Shown here one piece after another: positions 6,720 to 10,169 of a stretch of DNA of 10,169 nucleotides (position 1 is its first letter; every line of letters starts with the position of its first letter). The notes beneath the pieces were generated by a model. It was not told where the DNA came from and did no database searches. It was given only the letters and a program-made list of their open reading frames with translations. The position numbers were made by a program, and so were the translations under genes. Source of the stretch: an uncultured Propionibacteriaceae bacterium (GTDB lineage: Bacteria; Actinomycetota; Actinomycetes; Propionibacteriales; Propionibacteriaceae); contig CAMQXE010000026.1 in the NCBI GenBank assembly GCA_947038745.1, forward strand, positions 1 through 10,169, written 5' to 3'.

Positions 6720-7999
6720 TGCCGCAAATCCTTACCTTTTGTTTCCGGGATTGCGATGGTGGTACAAACCGTGACAACGAGTAGCGCTGCAACCCAGCCT
6801 TGGAACCAGCCGCGGTGGCTTGCCAGCGCCGACATGAGATATGGCGCTGTGCCGCCGCAGAGCGCAACGGTGAGGGCATACGGCAAGCCCATGCCGGAGG
6901 CTCGGACATTTGTCGGGAAGAGCTCGGCATAGGTTGCAGGAGAGACTGCGACGTTGGCAGAGAACACCCCCAGCATGAGGCTAATCGCCAAGGAAAGTTG
7001 CCAGAACTGATCGTGAATCAGCATCTGTGCTGGAATAAAGCCAAGTAGCGCGCCTAAGTCAGCGATGAGCAGTACAGGGCGTCGGCCAATCTGGTCAGAA
7101 AGCCAACCCCAGAACGGGAGCATGGCGATGAGGACGAGATTGCCGATAATGGAAGCCCAGAGCGCTTGCCGGGGTGCAAAGTGCAGAGTTTTCGTCGCAT
7201 AGCCTGGAGTTGCGACGGACCAAACGTAGAAGAAAACTGTCCCACCGCAGGTCAAGCCAACGGTAGCGAGGAGCTGGCGCCAACTGCTGCGCACAGTTTT
7301 TAGAAATGCTTGACGTTGGGTGCGGCCGGTGCGCTTGGCGGTATTGAAGGCTTCCGTTTCGCTGATATTAACGCGAATCCAGAAGGCTACCAATCCCAGT
7401 ACGGCACCAAGCGCGAACGGAATCCGCCAGGCCCAGGCGCGTAGCTCATGTTGGGTCAGCGTGGTCTGACAGATGAGGCCTAGAAGCATTCCCAAGACGG
7501 TGCCTGACGTGCCGGTGAAGTAGACCGCTGAGGACCACAACCCGCGACGTTCTTTGGGGGCTTTCTCCGCGAGGAAAGTTTGAGCGCTAGGTAGCTCGCC
7601 ACCGTGGGCGAATCCTTGGAGTAAGCGGGCCAATAGCAACACGACGGCTGCGCCCCAGCCAACCTGGGCATATGTGGGGCAGCAAGCAATGATGAGGGAG
7701 CCGAGTGAGGCCAAAATAACCGCGAGCATAAGCGCTTTTTTGCGACCTACCCGATCGGCATAGCGGCCAAAAACTAAACCGCCAAAAGGCCGGGCAACAA
7801 ACCCAACAGCAAAAACTGCCAGGGAGCTAAGGAAAGCGGCAGTTTCGTCTTTTGGGTTGAAGATGGTGGCAGCAAAGTACATGGAGAACGTCGCATAAAC
7901 GTTCCAATCGAACCATTCGAGCATATTGCCGACGCCTGCGCCAGCCAGCGTGATGAAGTGCTGGCGACGTGACGGAGCGGACTGAGACAGAGCAGTCAT
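6716..7999 (-). CDS. Major facilitator superfamily transporter, metabolite:H+ symporter (MHS) type
   Basis: A 427-residue inner-membrane protein with about 12 hydrophobic segments. The start GNMLEWFDWNVYATFS (residues 24-39) is typical of the MHS family (KgtP, ProP, ShiA relatives). The loop 2-3 signature appears as GRYADRVGRKKAL (78-90) and recurs as GWLSDQIGRRPVL (298-310) in the second half. ELPSAQTFLAEKAPKERRG (135-153) is the usual segment after TM4, and the C-terminus ends PETKGKDL as in sugar/MHS porters. The substrate cannot be told; organic acids, betaines and shikimate are all known for the family. ATG 7999 is preferred over the upstream ATG 8134, whose extra residues look non-coding; an AGGA lies 11 bases before it. 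The gene is divergent from the B12 uptake unit and convergent on nrdG, so it need not belong to the cobalamin system. Confidence 0.9.
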   Translation of the reverse strand: MTALSQSAPSRRQHFITLAGAGVGNMLEWFDWNVYATFSMYFAATIFNPKDETAAFLSSLAVFAVGFVARPFGGLVFGRYADRVGRKKALMLAVILASLGSLIIACCPTYAQVGWGAAVVLLLARLLQGFAHGGELPSAQTFLAEKAPKERRGLWSSAVYFTGTSGTVLGMLLGLICQTTLTQHELRAWAWRIPFALGAVLGLVAFWIRVNISETEAFNTAKRTGRTQRQAFLKTVRSSWRQLLATVGLTCGGTVFFYVWSVATPGYATKTLHFAPRQALWASIIGNLVLIAMLPFWGWLSDQIGRRPVLLIADLGALLGFIPAQMLIHDQFWQLSLAISLMLGVFSANVAVSPATYAELFPTNVRASGMGLPYALTVALCGGTAPYLMSALASHRGWFQGWVAALLVVTVCTTIAIPETKGKDLRH

Positions 8000-8167
8000 G
8001 GGAAAAGGGATCCTGTGGTGAGAACCAGCACGCGATCTGGGCCGCGTGGAAAGCTGTGGGCAAGTCGCCGCTTCAGCTAAAACGAGAGTAGCAGACTGCA
8101 ATCTAGCGCAGATTTTGTGGTGATAGATGCACAAGTAGTTTTATCGCGGTACATCCTCGATGCCGCT

Positions 8168-8197
8168 GTGGCAAGGCGAATTAGGGTGTCCTATAGT
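8168..8197 (+). promoter_or_regulatory. Candidate promoter of the FhuF-like/permease operon
   Basis: TATAGT (8192-8197, five of six to TATAAT) lies six bases before the riboswitch closing helix. GTGGCA (8168-8173) is a weak -35 at 18-base spacing. Its position relative to the aptamer matches the other two leaders, which adds some support. Confidence 0.4.
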
Positions 8198-8203
8198 GAC
8201 GTT

Positions 8204-8345
8204 GTCGAACCTGTGTACGGGAATCTAGTGAAAATCTAGAACTGGCGCGCAGCGGTAAGAGTGAAGGTCTAGTCAGACACCACTGGGGCAACCTGGGAAG
8301 GGACTAGCACCTAGTGATCTTGAGTCCGAAAACCTTGCAGGTTCG
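8204..8345 (+). promoter_or_regulatory. Cobalamin riboswitch aptamer upstream of the corrinoid uptake genes
   Basis: Core elements in order: ACGGGAA, TCTAGTGAAAATCTAGAACTG, GCGCGCAGCGGTAAG, the B12 box region ACACCACTGGG, CCTGGGAAGGG, and the 3' signature GAGTCCGAAAACCTTGCAGG. The closing helix is an exact eight-base match, CGAACCTG (8206-8213) with CAGGTTCG (8338-8345). Unlike the other two aptamers here, only about five bases separate the closing helix from the GGGAA core, so the usual 5' hairpin appears to be missing. B12-dependent repression of uptake genes is the established family behaviour. Confidence 0.93.
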
Positions 8346-8358
8346 TTGTTATTTCGTT

Positions 8359-8394
8359 CGACCTCGCGCACAGGTCGTAGCTGAAAGGTTCGAC
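8359..8394 (+). promoter_or_regulatory. Expression platform and ribosome binding site of the FhuF-like gene
   Basis: CGACCT (8359-8364) pairs with AGGTCG (8372-8377) in a simple hairpin. It can instead pair, with one bulge, with AGGTTCG at the ribosome site (8386-8392) or at the aptamer's 3' closing strand (8339-8345). AAAGG at 8384-8388 stands seven bases before ATG 8396. No T tract follows any hairpin, which favours control of translation. Confidence 0.55.
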
Positions 8395-8395
8395 A

Positions 8396-9184
8396 ATGCC
8401 CGCCGGGACACCGCTATTGCGTGCCACGCTGTCGCAGTTGTACGCCCTAGAGTGGATGGAACTGGCAGCATCCCCAGGCACTGATTCTTGGGTGCGAGTT
8501 GATCAGCTTCTTGACCGGGGCTGGTGGTCCTCGACGATTATGCGCTACTGCGGCTACGTCCAGACTCCGAAACGTTCGGTTGGAGCGGCCTGCTCCTTGC
8601 AGCATTACTCCGGACGTTGGGTGAAAACCCCGATCACGGTATGGCTTATGACCGGGATGCTCCTTGACCTTGCGCCAACGTCATGGTGGGTGCTTGTAGA
8701 TAACAACGGGGCAACCCGGAAAGTTGCCTACACGGGAAGCGATTTGGTAGCGGCTGGAGCAGATCTTGCTGAAGTTACTAGTGCCATCGTGGGGCAGGTC
8801 GATGTGATGGTCGATCATGTTCAAGAAATCGGTGAGATTACTCGCGATAGAGCCCTAAGCGGAGTCGCTGCTTCGGTCGCAGGTACTTGGTGTCGGCTAT
8901 GGGATAACGCTTCTGCCCAAGATCGTCCCCTGGTAAAAGAGCTTGCGGAGAAAATGCTGAGGGATTCTGCCTGGGGTAGTAAGCCGTTGCTTGATTTTGT
9001 TGAGATGGCGGATACGCGCTCGCTGAACTTTCGACGCCGCCACTGCTGCCTGATTCGGTTAGGTAAAGACCATGGCATGTGTAAGCAGTGCCCCCGCCGC
9101 GATGAAGTAGAACCTTTGCCGCAGATAGGCGAAGACCTGATTCCAGATTTTTCGATAGCAAATATAGTTAGGGCGCTAGCGTGA
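8396..9184 (+). CDS. FhuF-like (2Fe-2S) protein, candidate cobalamin-linked reductase
   Basis: A 262-residue protein without signal peptide or membrane segment. The C-terminus carries Cys217, Cys218, Cys229 and Cys232 in the exact spacing C-C-x10-C-x2-C (RRHCCLIRLGKDHGMCKQCP), the hallmark of the FhuF family, whose E. coli member is a cytoplasmic [2Fe-2S] ferric-siderophore reductase. The length is also close to FhuF. Here the gene is first behind a cobalamin riboswitch and overlaps a BtuC/FecCD-like permease gene by GTGA, so the likely cargo is a corrinoid rather than a siderophore. I infer a role in reducing imported cob(III)alamin, or possibly helping remove its upper ligand; nothing in the sequence proves this. 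Alternatively it could serve iron acquisition that happens to be B12-regulated. The start at 8396 follows AAAGG at suitable spacing. Confidence 0.85.
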   Translation: MPAGTPLLRATLSQLYALEWMELAASPGTDSWVRVDQLLDRGWWSSTIMRYCGYVQTPKRSVGAACSLQHYSGRWVKTPITVWLMTGMLLDLAPTSWWVLVDNNGATRKVAYTGSDLVAAGADLAEVTSAIVGQVDVMVDHVQEIGEITRDRALSGVAASVAGTWCRLWDNASAQDRPLVKELAEKMLRDSAWGSKPLLDFVEMADTRSLNFRRRHCCLIRLGKDHGMCKQCPRRDEVEPLPQIGEDLIPDFSIANIVRALA

Positions 9185-10169
9185 AAAGACCTGTTGTAGG
9201 GCTGCTAGTACTAGTGATCAGTGTGGCGATCGTAGCGTCGCTAGTTTTCTCACTGACACTGGGTGCAGAGCGGCTGCCATTCACTGACGTTTGGTCGGCT
9301 TTTTCTGGCTGGCTTAGGCAAAAACCTGGAGTAAGCGAGACAGCCGACGTCATTGTTCAAGAGCTGCGTTTACCGCGCGGCATTTTGGCAATCCTCATCG
9401 GTGCAGGATTAGCTATCGCTGGTTGCGGTATGCAGACCTTGGTGAGAAATCCGCTTGCAGATCCCTATATCCTCGGGATTTCGTCTGGGGCCTCAGTGGG
9501 TGCGACTGCGGTAATTACATTTGGGATTCTGACCGATCTAGGGCTGTGGGCTTTGTCTGGCGGGGCGCTACTTGGGGCTCTATGCGCAGCGTTATTGGTT
9601 TATGCAGTGGCGATGGCACAAGGCGGGTTAAGCCCGCTAAGGCTGGTCTTATCCGGTGTAGTGCTGTCATCGGCATTTTCGGCGTTGGCAAGTTTCTTGG
9701 TCTTTCGGGCGCAGGATCCACGAGCTGCACAATCAGTGATGTTCTGGCTGCTGGGTAGCCTTTCTGGCGCGCAATGGAACCGTATTCCGATAGCTGCAAT
9801 TGTGGTGTTCTCCTGCACCTTGATGCTGTGGTTGGGGGCTAACTGGCTAGATGCGCTGTCCTCGGGTGAGGAACTTGCTGCTTCGCTCGGTATCCGGGTC
9901 GGCTTGATGCGTACTTTGCTATTTATCCTGCTCGCCATTTTGGTCGGCACGATGGTGGCTTTAGCCGGCGGTATCGGCTTTGTTGGTTTGGTCATTCCCC
10001 ACCTATCCCGACGTTTAGTCGGAGCCCGCCATCGAGTGCTCTTACCGATAGCGGCGCTTGTGGGTGGGCTATTCCTACTCTGGGTCGATATCTTGGCTCG
10101 GATTATTGCTCGCCCGATGGAAGTTCCGCTTGGCGTAGTAACCGGAATTATCGGCGCCCCATTATTCCT
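9181..10169 (+). CDS. btuC: FecCD/BtuC-family ABC transporter permease, probable cobalamin importer, partial at C-terminus
   Basis: The membrane channel subunit of an importer for cobalamin or iron chelates, normally a homodimer working with an ATPase (BtuD) and a binding protein (BtuF). It starts at GTG 9181, sharing GTGA with the preceding stop, with AGGG seven bases upstream. 329 residues are visible and probably only about 10-15 are missing. Conserved family stretches are GAGLAIAGCGMQTLVRNPLA (74-93) with ADPYILGISSGAS following, and GGIGFVGLVIPHLSRRLVG (263-281), the coupling-helix region contacting the ATPase. About ten hydrophobic segments are present. The cobalamin riboswitch upstream points to corrinoid uptake. 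The ATPase and binding protein are not in this window and would be expected next. Sequence alone does not exclude a siderophore substrate. Confidence 0.93.
   Translation, partial: MKRPVVGLLVLVISVAIVASLVFSLTLGAERLPFTDVWSAFSGWLRQKPGVSETADVIVQELRLPRGILAILIGAGLAIAGCGMQTLVRNPLADPYILGISSGASVGATAVITFGILTDLGLWALSGGALLGALCAALLVYAVAMAQGGLSPLRLVLSGVVLSSAFSALASFLVFRAQDPRAAQSVMFWLLGSLSGAQWNRIPIAAIVVFSCTLMLWLGANWLDALSSGEELAASLGIRVGLMRTLLFILLAILVGTMVALAGGIGFVGLVIPHLSRRLVGARHRVLLPIAALVGGLFLLWVDILARIIARPMEVPLGVVTGIIGAPLF

Noticed and set aside
8000..8134. Longer N-terminus for the MHS transporter from ATG 8134
   Set aside because: The extra 45 residues are rich in Arg, His, Ser and Cys and unlike transporter N-termini; ATG 7999 gives the normal family length.
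8000..8167. Intergenic stretch between the transporter and the third riboswitch
   Set aside because: I looked for a promoter for the transporter, operators and small genes and saw nothing convincing.
8838..9161. 107-codon open frame on the minus strand
   Set aside because: Antisense to the Cys-motif end of the FhuF-like gene; no features of its own.
9600..9995. 131-codon open frame on the minus strand
   Set aside because: Antisense to the BtuC-like permease gene; its Lys/Pro/Thr-rich translation mirrors hydrophobic codons on the other strand.

Overview
This window reads as a B12 (cobalamin)-centred locus from an actinobacterium, most likely of the Propionibacteriaceae. That is an inference: the methylmalonyl-CoA mutase subunits closely resemble those I remember from Propionibacterium freudenreichii (shermanii), and an oxygen-independent class III ribonucleotide reductase fits an anaerobic propionic-acid fermenter. 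By eye the DNA is moderately GC-rich. No tRNA, rRNA, CRISPR array or insertion sequence was found.

Layout. Minus strand, 3723 down to 1: a cobalamin riboswitch, a 90-codon gene of unknown function, mutA (small subunit) and mutB (large subunit, cut by the window edge), joined by ATGA stop/start overlaps. Plus strand, about 3886-6719: a second cobalamin riboswitch followed by nrdD and nrdG. Minus strand, 7999-6716: a 12-TM major facilitator transporter of the metabolite:H+ symporter type, whose stop codon overlaps that of nrdG. Plus strand, 8168 to the end: a third cobalamin riboswitch, a FhuF-like [2Fe-2S] protein gene, and a BtuC/FecCD-type permease gene overlapping it by GTGA and cut near its C-terminus by the window edge. 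The 770 non-coding bases at 3433-4203 are almost filled by two back-to-back riboswitch leaders.

How the genes fit together. All three transcription units that start with a riboswitch concern B12. mutAB uses adenosylcobalamin to interconvert succinyl-CoA and methylmalonyl-CoA. nrdDG makes deoxynucleotides without B12 and would be needed when a B12-dependent class II reductase (not in this window) lacks cofactor. The FhuF-like protein plus permease look like corrinoid uptake and possibly intracellular reduction. Repression by B12 makes sense for nrdDG and uptake. A riboswitch in front of the B12-requiring enzyme is the odd one out and suggests either an ON switch or a second route of control. 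The best leads are that switch, the unknown 90-residue protein it would control first, and the FhuF-like protein as a candidate cobalamin-handling reductase.
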